Shown: positions 32,745 through 41,263, numbered from the stretch's first letter. The stretch is DNA of 64,000 nt from Bacteroidota bacterium (GCA_018902795.1 JAHIQD010000015.1:1-64000), one strand, 5' to 3'. Numbers and translations are program-made. The notes: generated by a model not told the origin, from the letters alone.

Positions 32745-34118
32745 TTATTTACCGTCAGCACTTTTGCGCCAGTCGGTTTTGAAAGTACAGTCTTTGTAAC
32801 GGTTGTTGATCGAAATAAATACGCTTGGTAATTTTTCTTTCACCCATTTTTCAACCATTTCGTTTTTCTTTTTGTTGAGGGCCATCTGCTTGATTCTGTC
32901 GTAATCCGTCGCAATATCCAACTGGTGGGCAGCAATTACATCGTCTATTTTCACAATGCTTACGACTTTTTTGTCCTGCTGAATGGTCTCCTGGAAAACA
33001 TCGGTAATATCGCCTTTGTTGTGACCTGCGATCTGATAGGAAACGGTTGGCGGAAGATTCAGTTTTTCCATTTTATCAGAACCGTCTTCAGAGGTAAGAA
33101 TTCCTGCGTTGAATTTTGTTTTTTTGTCGTCAGAAAATCTGTAGGCCGCTTCTTTAAAAGTTAACTTTCCGTCAAGAATTAAAGTTCTGATGCTGTCGAG
33201 TTCTTTTTTTGCGGTCGCAATTTCATCGGCATTCGGTTCAGCTTTCAGAAGGATGTGACGGGCATCATACATTTTCCCGCTCTTCTTCACCAACTGAATT
33301 AAATGATATCCAAACTCAGACTCCACCGGATCCGACAATTCGCCTTCCTGAAGATTAAGAGCGGCAGCCTCGAAAGGCTTCACCATTTTTCCTTTTGAAA
33401 TATTATTGTACAAACCGCCGTTCGCAGCAGATCCCGGGTCTTCGGAATAAATCCTCGCCTGGCTTTCGAATGTTTCGCCGGCTAAAATATCTTTTTTTAT
33501 TTTGTTTAAACGCGCAATAATTTCGTCTTTATGGGCATCGGTCAGCTTAGGATACATCGTGATCTGGGACAGACTCACCTCATCTTTTACTTCCGGAAGC
33601 TGAAATTTATAAGTGTTGAAAAAATCGGTTACTTCGTTTGGAGTTACGTCGGCTTTATCGGTGATTCTGCCGTATTTCATCTGGCCGTAGTAATTATCGG
33701 TGTCAATTTTTTCAATGGCATTTTTCATTTCATACGATGTACGGAACTTGTAAGCAGCAAGCATTGTTTTTTCATCGGGGAACTGACCAAGAATCTGGTT
33801 GTATTTCTGCCCGGCGTTTTCTTTAATTGCTGCAGAACGGTTTTCGATGAGCGTATCTCTTTTGGCTTCGTAGATCAAAAGTTTGTTGTTGATGATACTT
33901 TCAACAAACTCGCATTTGTCAGCAACATTTGCACCCTGCTGTTTAGCGTAGTTGGCCTGATCCTCAATATCTGATTCCAAAATAATTTCGTTTCCTACTA
34001 CCACTGCAATGCCGTCTACTAAATCTCCGGCTTTATGCTGTGCATTCATTTTTATCCCGAAAAAGGCAAAAATAAAGGTAAAAAGAAGCGCAAATTTTAT
34101 TTTCTTGTTCATATCCAT
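32745..34118 (-). CDS. SurA-type periplasmic peptidyl-prolyl isomerase/chaperone
   Basis: Helps outer-membrane proteins fold in the periplasm. The 457-residue protein has a signal peptide (cleavage after about residue 26, MNAQ) and a SurA-like N-terminal chaperone region (LVDGIAVVVGNEIILESDIE through FVESIINNKLLIYEAKRD). Two parvulin domains follow: SLSQITMYPKLTD through GYHLIQLVKKSG (about 180-280) and DARHILLKAEPNADE onwards (about 285-390). The order matches SurA. It is the last gene of the gldD-pfkB-parvulin-surA run, followed by a terminator. Confidence 0.9.
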   Translation of the reverse strand: MDMNKKIKFALLFTFIFAFFGIKMNAQHKAGDLVDGIAVVVGNEIILESDIEDQANYAKQQGANVADKCEFVESIINNKLLIYEAKRDTLIENRSAAIKENAGQKYNQILGQFPDEKTMLAAYKFRTSYEMKNAIEKIDTDNYYGQMKYGRITDKADVTPNEVTDFFNTYKFQLPEVKDEVSLSQITMYPKLTDAHKDEIIARLNKIKKDILAGETFESQARIYSEDPGSAANGGLYNNISKGKMVKPFEAAALNLQEGELSDPVESEFGYHLIQLVKKSGKMYDARHILLKAEPNADEIATAKKELDSIRTLILDGKLTFKEAAYRFSDDKKTKFNAGILTSEDGSDKMEKLNLPPTVSYQIAGHNKGDITDVFQETIQQDKKVVSIVKIDDVIAAHQLDIATDYDRIKQMALNKKKNEMVEKWVKEKLPSVFISINNRYKDCTFKTDWRKSADGK

Positions 34119-34177
34119 TTTTTAACGATTTGCAAAATTATCATTCTAAACGAAATAACCTGCATTTTTTATTATAA

Positions 34178-36007
34178 TTATTTCTTAAAATTCTTTTCCA
34201 AATCTTTCATAAATTCGGGCTGAATGACAATATTAGTCTTTGATTTTTGCAATGCGATCATTTCTCTGAGTTTTTCTTCAGTCACCGCATCTTTAAGAAG
34301 TTCCGCAGACTCGGCTTCTGTCATCTGAGTTGGCGGAAGAATCTTGTCAATGGCAATCACTAATGACCGCTCTTCCATCTTCGTCTGATGAACGCCGGTT
34401 TTGAAAGGCACTTTATATTTCGTGAAAACATCTGCATCTTCGGACATCTCTCCTTTTTCGAAATGTACCAGAATCTGTTTTTTATCGTTCAGTTTTCCGT
34501 AATATTTAGCTTTCAGCGCTTCCCAGTTTTTCGGGTTTTTAATGTCTTTTTCAATTTCTTTATTGAGTTTTTCATCAGCAATAATCGCTACTCTGCCTTC
34601 AGCTCTGTTTCCCCAGACATATTTCTGTTTGTTTTTGTTGTAGTATTCAGTGAGCCATTCCGGATGTTTTGCAATTTCTTCATTCAGATACTTCGAAAAG
34701 ATATAGTCGGAATAAAGTCCTTTTCTGAAATCATTAAGCTGTTTTTTAATGTCTTTCTGAGTGGTAAAATCAAGGCTGTAAAATCTCATTAAATCCTGAG
34801 TATTCACTCCTGACAGTGCTTCACTCCAGAAAGCAGGCGATAATTTTTCAGCTTCACTTTTCTTATCGGCAATCAGTTTTTTAAGGTCTCCAACCGTTGT
34901 TTTATGGTTTCTGTACTGATAAAGAACGGTATTGTCTTTTGCTGCATTGAAAATCTGATAGGATTTCTTTACATTCTGAAATTCAGGAAACTCCTTGTAA
35001 GTAGGATCAGATTTTAAATAGGCGATCATTTTATCCTGAAGATTTTCCCCGTACAGTGAACTGTTCATGTCTTTCAGAAAGAACTCTCTGTTTTTATCCG
35101 TAAGCGTATAGGGTTCTACATTATAAATATTGAAGACAAAATAGTTTTCTCCAAAAAGGAAAGGCTCCGGCGCATAAAAACCTGATTTTTTTCCTTTGAA
35201 AACTTCATACACTTCATCCGGCAGCGTTGGCGAACCCATTACCACTCCTCCATTTTCCTTTTCATGATCATTGGCACCATATAATTTGGCCACTTCCTGA
35301 AAGCTTTTTCCGGCTTTTAGGTCTGTATAAATTTTGGTTTTCATCGCCTCTGCATCAGCATTTTTGGGATAAGATATTGTTCCGAAAACCATATATCCCA
35401 AACTTGGCCTTGAGCTGATAACTTTGGCAAACGCAACATACGAAGACGTGTTCTGAAGTTTTGTTAATGAATTATCAGGCAATGCTTTCAGTTCAGCATA
35501 TAAACCGTTATCTACACTTCCGGGTTTAATGAAAATTCCTTTCGGGCCGCCTTTGGTATATTTAGAAATGGCATCTTCCATCGTCATTTTCCCCGATTTC
35601 ACATCGTTGTAAATCTGCTGGTAATTATTTTTGTCGCCTTCCGTTTTCTGCACCATAAAAATCTGCACCTGCTTTTCAGTTTGGCTGTCTTTCATGTATT
35701 CATTCAGAACCGGATCTAAAACCTGTTTCGGATAAAAAAACTGCGCTCTCAGATCGCCTTCCCTGTTCATCATTTTTTCCCGGAAAGACGCTGTAGTATC
35801 TACCTTATTTGCGGCAGCAAACTGCTGAAGCAATATAAAATCTTCTGTAGATTTAATGGTTTTTTCGATACCGCTGTTCTTTAAACCGTACTCGTATTCT
35901 TTCTTGAAATCGGCAAGTGAAATACTGTCTTTTCCGATGATCATATACTGGGCGGACATTGCGCTTCCCACACTCGCCAACATCATGAAAGCAAATAATT
36001 TTTTCAT
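34178..36007 (-). CDS. Large parvulin-type peptidyl-prolyl isomerase, exported
   Basis: A 609-residue periplasmic protein with a signal peptide (MKKLFAFMMLASVGSAMSAQ). A parvulin-like domain lies at about 195-300 (GYMVFGTISYPKNADAEAMK, then KENGGVVMGSPTLPDEVYEVF and FLFGENYFVFNIYNV), flanked by long helical chaperone-like regions. Another PpiC-like region is suggested around 110-190 (VQIFMVQKTEGDKNNYQQIYNDV). The gene lies 59 nt before surA-like and 71 nt after pfkB, suggesting co-expression for envelope protein folding. Confidence 0.85.
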   Translation of the reverse strand: MKKLFAFMMLASVGSAMSAQYMIIGKDSISLADFKKEYEYGLKNSGIEKTIKSTEDFILLQQFAAANKVDTTASFREKMMNREGDLRAQFFYPKQVLDPVLNEYMKDSQTEKQVQIFMVQKTEGDKNNYQQIYNDVKSGKMTMEDAISKYTKGGPKGIFIKPGSVDNGLYAELKALPDNSLTKLQNTSSYVAFAKVISSRPSLGYMVFGTISYPKNADAEAMKTKIYTDLKAGKSFQEVAKLYGANDHEKENGGVVMGSPTLPDEVYEVFKGKKSGFYAPEPFLFGENYFVFNIYNVEPYTLTDKNREFFLKDMNSSLYGENLQDKMIAYLKSDPTYKEFPEFQNVKKSYQIFNAAKDNTVLYQYRNHKTTVGDLKKLIADKKSEAEKLSPAFWSEALSGVNTQDLMRFYSLDFTTQKDIKKQLNDFRKGLYSDYIFSKYLNEEIAKHPEWLTEYYNKNKQKYVWGNRAEGRVAIIADEKLNKEIEKDIKNPKNWEALKAKYYGKLNDKKQILVHFEKGEMSEDADVFTKYKVPFKTGVHQTKMEERSLVIAIDKILPPTQMTEAESAELLKDAVTEEKLREMIALQKSKTNIVIQPEFMKDLEKNFKK

Positions 36008-36078
36008 ATTTATGTCTTCTTTATAATAGTGAAGATTAATTTAAACTAAATGAATAATTGAGATTTGGTGCCTGAAAA

Positions 36079-36999
36079 TTAAACTTCTACCTCGAAAGTA
36101 GTTAATTCTTTGAAATTTTTGATACGGGCGATCATTTCTGTTTCAGTGACTTCCTGTAATTTTTCGGTCCCGAATTTTTCCACCGTGAATGATGCCATTG
36201 CAGAACCAACAATTAATGCAGATTTCATCGTCTCAAAACTGAAGTCTTCTTTTTTAGCCAGGTAAGAAGCAAAACCGCCGGCGAAAGTATCTCCGGCTCC
36301 GGTTGGATCGAAAACTTCTTCCAGCGGAAGCGCAGGAATTGCAAATATTTTTCCTTCATGGAAAAGCAATGCACCGTGTTCCCCTTTTTTGATAATGACA
36401 AAATCAGGTCCCATAGCATGAATTTTCTTCGCTGCTTTTACCAAAGAATATTCTCCGGAAAGCTGTCTTGCTTCTTCATCGTTTATTGTAATGACATCCG
36501 TCTTGGCAATCATCAGCATCAAAGTATCCCAGGCAGAATCCATCCAGAAATTCATGGTATCCAGAATAACCAGTTTTGGGCGCTCGTTCATTTTTTCAAG
36601 AACAGAAAGCTGAACACCGGGATGAAGGTTTCCTAAAAGTAAAATCTCAGAATCCTGCATGGAATCCGGAATTTTTGGATCAAAGTTTTCCAAAACATTT
36701 ACTTCTGTTACTAAAGTGTCTCTGGAATTCAGGTCGTTGTGATATTTCCCGCTCCAGAAAAAAGTTTTTCCGTCTTTTACGATTTCAATTCCTTCGATAT
36801 TTACTCCTTTATCGGTAAGCATATCTAAATCGGACTGTGGAAAATCGCCACCCACAACGGAAACAATTCCTGATTTTACATTAAGAATGGAAGCTGCGAT
36901 CCCAATATAAGTTGCAGCACCTCCCAAAATTTTATCTGTTTTCCCGAAAGGGGTTTCAATAGCGTCAAAAGCGACAGAACCAACGACTAAAAGTTTCAT
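36079..36999 (-). CDS. PfkB-family sugar/nucleoside kinase
   Basis: A 306-residue cytoplasmic ribokinase-fold kinase. The N-terminal GGAATYIGIAAS is the substrate-side PfkB motif, VITINDEEARQLSG is typical of the middle sheet, and DPTGAGDTFAGGFASYL is the PfkB signature with the catalytic aspartate. The substrate cannot be assigned; nucleoside, ribose or another sugar are possible. It lies 58 nt after gldD and is probably in the same transcript as two periplasmic folding factors, a linkage whose meaning is unclear. Confidence 0.88.
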   Translation of the reverse strand: MKLLVVGSVAFDAIETPFGKTDKILGGAATYIGIAASILNVKSGIVSVVGGDFPQSDLDMLTDKGVNIEGIEIVKDGKTFFWSGKYHNDLNSRDTLVTEVNVLENFDPKIPDSMQDSEILLLGNLHPGVQLSVLEKMNERPKLVILDTMNFWMDSAWDTLMLMIAKTDVITINDEEARQLSGEYSLVKAAKKIHAMGPDFVIIKKGEHGALLFHEGKIFAIPALPLEEVFDPTGAGDTFAGGFASYLAKKEDFSFETMKSALIVGSAMASFTVEKFGTEKLQEVTETEMIARIKNFKELTTFEVEV

Positions 37000-37057
37000 T
37001 TATATGTTTTGTTTAATATTAATAGTATTTGAATTTATTCCTGAGTTTACCTGATAT

Positions 37058-37612
37058 TTACTTCCACTCAAAAGTATCAATCAGATGCAGCAGATCTTTT
37101 TTGATATACTCTACAGCTGGCGCCAGCGAATCGGGTTTTGGCCTTGAGTTGAAATATAAATTTGCGGTGAAATAATGCCTTGTGGAATCGGTAACAAAAA
37201 ACTGAAGATTGGATGCGGTAGGACCTTTCAGTTCATAAAAATTACCGAAAACCCTGCGTTCCGGATAACTGAAAGATTTTGTATCAATAGAACTCGCTTT
37301 GATGGTATGCTCGTACACCATTTTCTCAGATTCTTTCACATGCAGCGCGAAATCATTTTTCACCGGAAAGTAAGTAATAAATACTTTTGCCTTCATTTTC
37401 GGATACTCAATATAGTACCAGCACGCATTTTTTGCATTTCCAATCCTTGCAAAATCAGAATACTCAAAACTGAAATTACACGGTGAAGAAAACGCCTGAT
37501 ATTTTGGCTGCGGATATTCCAATCGAAGTTCACCGGAAGGTTTCGGCTGCGTTTCTTTGCCACAGGAAAACAAAACAAATCCTAAAAAAGTGAAAATGAG
37601 TTTTTTAAACAT
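37058..37612 (-). CDS. gldD: Gliding motility lipoprotein GldD
   Basis: The ATG at 37612 gives a 184-residue lipoprotein (MFKKLIFTFLGFVLFSC, Cys17). ELRLEYPQPKYQAFSSPCNFSFEYSDFA and the following CWYYIEYPKMKAKVFITYF match GldD, an outer-membrane or periplasmic lipoprotein needed for gliding and type IX secretion in Flavobacterium. Its exact role is unknown. A TACTTTTG -7 box lies 4-5 nt before the ATG. In F. johnsoniae mutY, ssb, gldE and gldD are neighbours; here no ssb or gldE lies between mutY and gldD. Confidence 0.93.
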   Translation of the reverse strand: MFKKLIFTFLGFVLFSCGKETQPKPSGELRLEYPQPKYQAFSSPCNFSFEYSDFARIGNAKNACWYYIEYPKMKAKVFITYFPVKNDFALHVKESEKMVYEHTIKASSIDTKSFSYPERRVFGNFYELKGPTASNLQFFVTDSTRHYFTANLYFNSRPKPDSLAPAVEYIKKDLLHLIDTFEWK

Positions 37613-37616
37613 TGCG

Positions 37617-37624
37617 CAAAAGTA
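37617..37624 (-). promoter_or_regulatory. -7 box of gldD
   Basis: TACTTTTG (37624-37617) ends 4 nt before the gldD ATG, predicting a leaderless or nearly leaderless transcript. No convincing -33 TTTG is visible. Confidence 0.45.
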
Positions 37625-37723
37625 CAAATTAGATTTGAGATTTCGAAGTGGAAATCAAATGGACAATTTCGTATTGATTCCGCAGGATTTTTGATGTTTC
37701 TGAATAATTAATTCAAATAAAAA

Positions 37724-37781
37724 GACTTAGGAATCACTGTTTTGTGTTATCAATCATTCAATTCTATGAGATTCCTAAGTC
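37724..37781 (-). terminator. 12-bp inverted repeat between mutY and gldD, possible terminator
   Basis: GACTTAGGAATC (37724-37735) and GATTCCTAAGTC (37770-37781) are perfect inverted repeats separated by 34 nt. On the minus strand the second arm runs into CTTTTTATTTG, so it could end mutY transcription. The long loop is unusual for a terminator; a remnant of a small mobile element is an alternative. Confidence 0.5.
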
Positions 37782-37853
37782 AGTTAAAAGCAATTACATG
37801 AGGTTAAATGCTTTTATTTTAGATGCTATTTAAAATAAAAAGTTAAACTACTG

Positions 37854-38885
37854 TTATTCAATTCTGTTCAAATAATTCTCCAGCGGTTTCGGGAAAGATT
37901 TCTGATGGGAATTTTCCAGATTGGTTATGATAAAATCTCCTTTTCCGGCGAAATTTTCAAAACTTTTCTTTGTAGGCAACACGACCTTGTATATATGTAT
38001 CGTCAGGTTTTTATGCGTAAGTTTATGGGAAACCGTTTTTTGCCCAACAATGAATGACTTAAATTCGGTAGGAATTTCTGAAGGAAATTCATACAGTTTT
38101 TTCCAGATGAAATCTTCTTTTCTCTGTCTGATTAAAAACTGATCTTTAAATTCCACAAAATAATACGTGAGTTCCAGATCTGTAGGTTTCGCTTTTTTGG
38201 ATTTCAAAGGAAAATCCTGAATCTTTCCTAAATTAAATGCTAAACAGTCTTTATTTAAAGGACAGATTTCACATTTGGGATTTTTTGGCTTGCAGATTTC
38301 AGAACCCAAATCCATCATGGCTTCATTGAAATTTCCGGCTTCGTTTGCAGGCATCATTCTCAAGGCCAATTCAGCAAAATAATTAAAAGCTTTCGAACTC
38401 GAAATATCAAAATCATCAGCAAAAACCCGTGATAAAACGCGATAAAAATTACCGTCAACCGCCGGTATTTTCGCACCGAAACAGATGCTGGAAATTGCAG
38501 CCGCCGTATATTTCCCCACGCCTTTCAACTTAAGAATATCATCATAATCTTCAGGAAATTCTCCTTTAAATTCATGCACAATCTGCAGCGATGCTTTATG
38601 AAGATTCAACGCTCGGGAATAATAACCAAGCCCTTTCCAGTAGAGCAAAACTTCATCGTTTTCCGCATTTGCTAAAGTCTCCACATCGGGAAATCTTTTA
38701 ATGAAATTATTATAGTGATTTAAACCCTGTTCAATTCTGGTTTGCTGAAAAATAATTTCGCAAATCCAAATCTTATACGGATCATTCGTATTCCGGAAAG
38801 GCAAATCCCTTCCGTGTATTTTGTACCAGGCCAACAGTTTTCCACCAACGTGAAGAAAATCAGCATTTTGTTTTTTACTTTTCAA
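37854..38885 (-). CDS. mutY: A/G-specific adenine glycosylase
   Basis: Removes adenine mispaired with 8-oxoguanine. The 343-residue protein has catalytic Glu43 in CEIIFQQTR, the helix-hairpin-helix LKGVGKYTAAAI (119-130), Asp144 in PAVDGNFYRV, and the 4Fe-4S cysteines C198, C205, C208 and C214 (C-x6-C-x2-C-x5-C). A C-terminal Nudix-like 8-oxoG recognition domain follows. No ATG exists in frame upstream of the conserved region; translation appears to start at TTG (38885). The gene is divergent from HU, and their promoters share the 47-bp gap. Confidence 0.96.
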   Translation of the reverse strand: MKSKKQNADFLHVGGKLLAWYKIHGRDLPFRNTNDPYKIWICEIIFQQTRIEQGLNHYNNFIKRFPDVETLANAENDEVLLYWKGLGYYSRALNLHKASLQIVHEFKGEFPEDYDDILKLKGVGKYTAAAISSICFGAKIPAVDGNFYRVLSRVFADDFDISSSKAFNYFAELALRMMPANEAGNFNEAMMDLGSEICKPKNPKCEICPLNKDCLAFNLGKIQDFPLKSKKAKPTDLELTYYFVEFKDQFLIRQRKEDFIWKKLYEFPSEIPTEFKSFIVGQKTVSHKLTHKNLTIHIYKVVLPTKKSFENFAGKGDFIITNLENSHQKSFPKPLENYLNRIE

Positions 38886-38895
38886 AAAATGTTCT

Positions 38896-38903
38896 TATAT
38901 TTG
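38896..38903 (+). promoter_or_regulatory. -7 box of the HU gene
   Basis: TATATTTG is a perfect -7 box; the -33 region (TTTTTT at 38871-38876) is T-rich. The leader is about 26 nt. Confidence 0.55.
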
Positions 38904-38932
38904 CACACCAAAAATATAAATAAATAAAGGAA

Positions 38933-39223
38933 ATGACAAAGGCAGAATTGGTGAACACCATCTCAAATAAATTGGGAACTGAAAAGAATGAAACACAGAA
39001 AGTTGTAGAGGCGTTCATGCAGGAAATCAGAACTTCAATGTATAATGGCGACAATGTTTATTTAAGGGGGTTTGGATCATTCGTGATTAAAACCAGAGCA
39101 GCAAAAACGGGAAGAAACATTTCTAAAAACACAGCGATTGAAATCCCAGCTCACAATATACCGGCTTTTAAACCATCTAAAACGTTTGTAGAAAAGGTAA
39201 AAACCAAAGTAGCAATAAAATAA
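38933..39223 (+). CDS. HU family DNA-binding protein
   Basis: Small basic nucleoid protein that bends DNA as a dimer. The 96-residue protein shows MTKAELVNTISNKLG, the helical dimer interface, and the arm region VYLRGFGSFVIKTRAAKTGRNISKN with IPAHNIPAFKPSKTFVEKV, the classic HU/IHF signature (GFGSF-x-RxR...GRNP) with Lys-Thr in place of Arg. Length is normal. It is followed 44 nt later by a 29-residue basic protein and then RNase G. Confidence 0.95.
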   Translation: MTKAELVNTISNKLGTEKNETQKVVEAFMQEIRTSMYNGDNVYLRGFGSFVIKTRAAKTGRNISKNTAIEIPAHNIPAFKPSKTFVEKVKTKVAIK

Positions 39224-39267
39224 TTAACTGAAAAGAATATAAGTTACAAATTAAAAATTTTTAAATT

Positions 39268-39357
39268 ATGCCAAGCGGAAAGAAAAGAAAGAGACACAAA
39301 GTTGCAACTCACAAAAGAAAAAAACGAAGAAGAGCGAACAGACACAAGAAAAAATAA
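39268..39357 (+). CDS. 29-residue highly basic protein, possibly ribosomal
   Basis: An open frame beginning MPSGKKRKRHKVATHKRKK encodes 29 residues, of which well over half are Lys, Arg or His. The start Met-Pro-Ser-Gly-Lys and the position between HU and RNase G are, as far as I recall, conserved in Bacteroidetes. Composition suggests an rRNA-binding ribosomal protein of the Thx type; that is inference. A terminator follows 24 nt later. Confidence 0.75.
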   Translation: MPSGKKRKRHKVATHKRKKRRRANRHKKK

Positions 39358-39381
39358 TCTCTTCGCGATTACAATATAACA

Positions 39382-39430
39382 ATATAGTTGGTGTTTTTAT
39401 ATTTATAAAACTTCACCAGCTATATTTTTG
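39382..39430 (+). terminator. Terminator of the HU/small basic protein unit
   Basis: ATATAGTTGGTG (39382-39393) pairs with CACCAGCTATAT (39414-39425), extended by an A/T-rich inner stem, followed by TTTTT. Its end overlaps the -7 box of the RNase G leader. Confidence 0.8.
39423..39430 (+). promoter_or_regulatory. -7 box for the RNase G transcript
   Basis: TATTTTTG, a perfect TAnnTTTG, is formed by the T run of the preceding terminator. It predicts a leader of about 205 nt that contains the long hairpin at 39446-39515. Confidence 0.45.
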
Positions 39431-39445
39431 TTTTATTCAAAATTT

Positions 39446-39515
39446 GAAAAGAACGGATAATGGGAGTTCGTCTTTATTTGAAACTTCCCATGACCAGACA
39501 CAGAACGTTCTTTTC
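39446..39515 (+). promoter_or_regulatory. Structured leader hairpin upstream of RNase G
   Basis: GAAAAGAACG (39446-39455) pairs perfectly with CGTTCTTTTC (39506-39515). Inside, ATGGGAGTT (39460-39468) pairs with AACTTCCCAT (39482-39491) with a one-base bulge. The fold sits in the predicted leader, 125 nt before the ATG. RNase E genes in other bacteria autoregulate through their leaders; a similar role here is inference. Confidence 0.6.
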
Positions 39516-39639
39516 CTTAGTCGGTAAAACACTTTTTTAAGCACAAAAAACAATTAAAAATTTTAAAATTAGTGTTTAGGAATTTCAGTAATTCTTAAAT
39601 GTTAATCGCTCTGAATCTTTTTAATTCCTTAATTCAACA

Positions 39640-41199
39640 ATGAAGAAAGAACTGATTATATCGCATGAAGATGAGCATTCAAAAATTGCCCTGCTCGAAG
39701 ACGGAAGGCTTTTGGAACTCCATGAACAGGAGGACAAGAGCGACTTCGTTGTAGGCGATTTATTTATTGGTAAGGTAAAAAAACTGGCGCCCAACCTCAA
39801 TGCTGCTTTTGTAAGCATTGGTTACGAAAAAGATGCATTTCTGCATTATCAGGATCTGGGGCCGCAATTTCTCACGTATAAAAAATTTCTTAAAGACACG
39901 GTTGCTAAAAGACAGCAAAACTCTTCCCTGAAAAATTTCGAAATTCAGCCGGAAATCAACAAAAACGGTCTTATTGATAAAGTTCTTGCAAAAGACGACA
40001 GCGTTATTCTGCAAATCACAAAAGAACCTATCTCCACAAAAGGACCGAGAATATCCACCCAAATTTCTTTAACAGGAAGATTCCTTGTTTTAATCCCTTT
40101 CGACAAAAGCGTTTCAATTTCGAAAAAAATTGCCAACGCCGAAGAAAGAGAACGTTTACGGACTTTAATTGAAAGCATTAAACCTGAAGGTTTCGGAGTG
40201 ATCATCAGAACCGTTGCCGAAGGTAAAAAAGTAGCAGAACTGCACAACGACATGAACCAGCTGGTTCAGAAATGGGAAACTACTTTCAAAAATCTTCAGA
40301 AAAACAAGGTCCCCAGCAGGGTTTTAAGCGAAGAAGATAAAGCTTCCGCCATCCTGCGCGACAATTTCAATGCTGATTTTGTTTCTATTATTTGCGATGA
40401 CGAGCAAATGGTGAACGATATGAAAGCTTATATTGAAGTAATTGCTCCGGAAAGAAAAAATATCGTTCAGTTCTACGACAAACCTATTCCTTTGATGGAA
40501 TATTACAACGTCGAAAAGCAGCTGAAACAAAGTTTCGGAAAACATGTTAACATTCCGAGTTCGAAAGGCGCATATCTTGTTATCGAGCATACAGAAGCCC
40601 TTCACGTAATTGATGTGAATTCCGGGAACAATATTTCCTCAGGAAATTCGGCGAGCAAAGAACACGCTTTGAACGTTAACAAAATGGCGGCGACAGAAAT
40701 CGCACGTCAGCTGAGACTCCGGGACATGGGCGGAATTATCGTCGTAGATTTTATCGACATGATCAATGCCGACCACCGGAGAGATTTATACGAACACCTG
40801 AAATCAGAAATGAGCCGCGACAAAGCGCGCCACAAAATTTTACCACCAAGTAAATTCGGACTCATCCAGCTTACGCGTCAACGTACGCGTCCCGAAAACA
40901 TCATCGAAACCAAAGAAGAAAACCCGAACGTCCATGGCGAAATTATCGCTCCGATTGTTGTGGTTGAACGCATGGAAGAAATGATACGCAATATCATTCA
41001 AAAGGAGAAGGGAAAAATTTTCCTTCACGTACATCCTTTTGTGGAAGCTTACCTTACGAAAGGCCTGGTAAGCATTCAGACGAGATGGTATCTGAAATAC
41101 AAAAAATGGGTAACCATTATACCGCGTGATTCCTTCAAGTATCTGGAATACAAAATTATTAATTCCAGGAAAGAAGAACTGGTAAGTTATTCAAACTAA
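39640..41199 (+). CDS. rng: Ribonuclease E/G family endoribonuclease
   Basis: Endonuclease for mRNA decay and rRNA/tRNA processing. The 519-residue protein has an S1-like N-terminal domain (VGDLFIGKVKKLAPNLNAAFVSIGYEKDAFLHYQDL). The catalytic core contains HVIDVNSGN and GGIIVVDFIDM, carrying the two magnesium-binding aspartates, and LTRQRTRPEN after it. The CPxC zinc-link cysteines found in RNase E and many RNase G proteins are absent; ENPNVHGE occupies that place. The long C-terminal scaffold of E. coli RNase E is lacking, so it is RNase G-like. Confidence 0.94.
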   Translation: MKKELIISHEDEHSKIALLEDGRLLELHEQEDKSDFVVGDLFIGKVKKLAPNLNAAFVSIGYEKDAFLHYQDLGPQFLTYKKFLKDTVAKRQQNSSLKNFEIQPEINKNGLIDKVLAKDDSVILQITKEPISTKGPRISTQISLTGRFLVLIPFDKSVSISKKIANAEERERLRTLIESIKPEGFGVIIRTVAEGKKVAELHNDMNQLVQKWETTFKNLQKNKVPSRVLSEEDKASAILRDNFNADFVSIICDDEQMVNDMKAYIEVIAPERKNIVQFYDKPIPLMEYYNVEKQLKQSFGKHVNIPSSKGAYLVIEHTEALHVIDVNSGNNISSGNSASKEHALNVNKMAATEIARQLRLRDMGGIIVVDFIDMINADHRRDLYEHLKSEMSRDKARHKILPPSKFGLIQLTRQRTRPENIIETKEENPNVHGEIIAPIVVVERMEEMIRNIIQKEKGKIFLHVHPFVEAYLTKGLVSIQTRWYLKYKKWVTIIPRDSFKYLEYKIINSRKEELVSYSN

Positions 41200-41203
41200 T
41201 GTA

Positions 41204-41222
41204 GAGACGTAATTGACGTCTC
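41204..41222 (+). repeat. Small hairpin after RNase G
   Basis: GAGACGT/ACGTCTC with a 5-nt loop begins 5 nt after the stop codon and precedes the main terminator. It may stabilise the 3' end or act as the first half of a double terminator (TCACTTTTT follows). Confidence 0.6.
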
Positions 41223-41238
41223 ACTTTTTAAAACTCAG

Positions 41239-41263
41239 CTCCCGTTTTTACGGGAGTTTTTTT
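41239..41263 (+). terminator. Terminator of RNase G
   Basis: CTCCCG/CGGGAG with a 6-nt loop and seven T. Confidence 0.9.
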
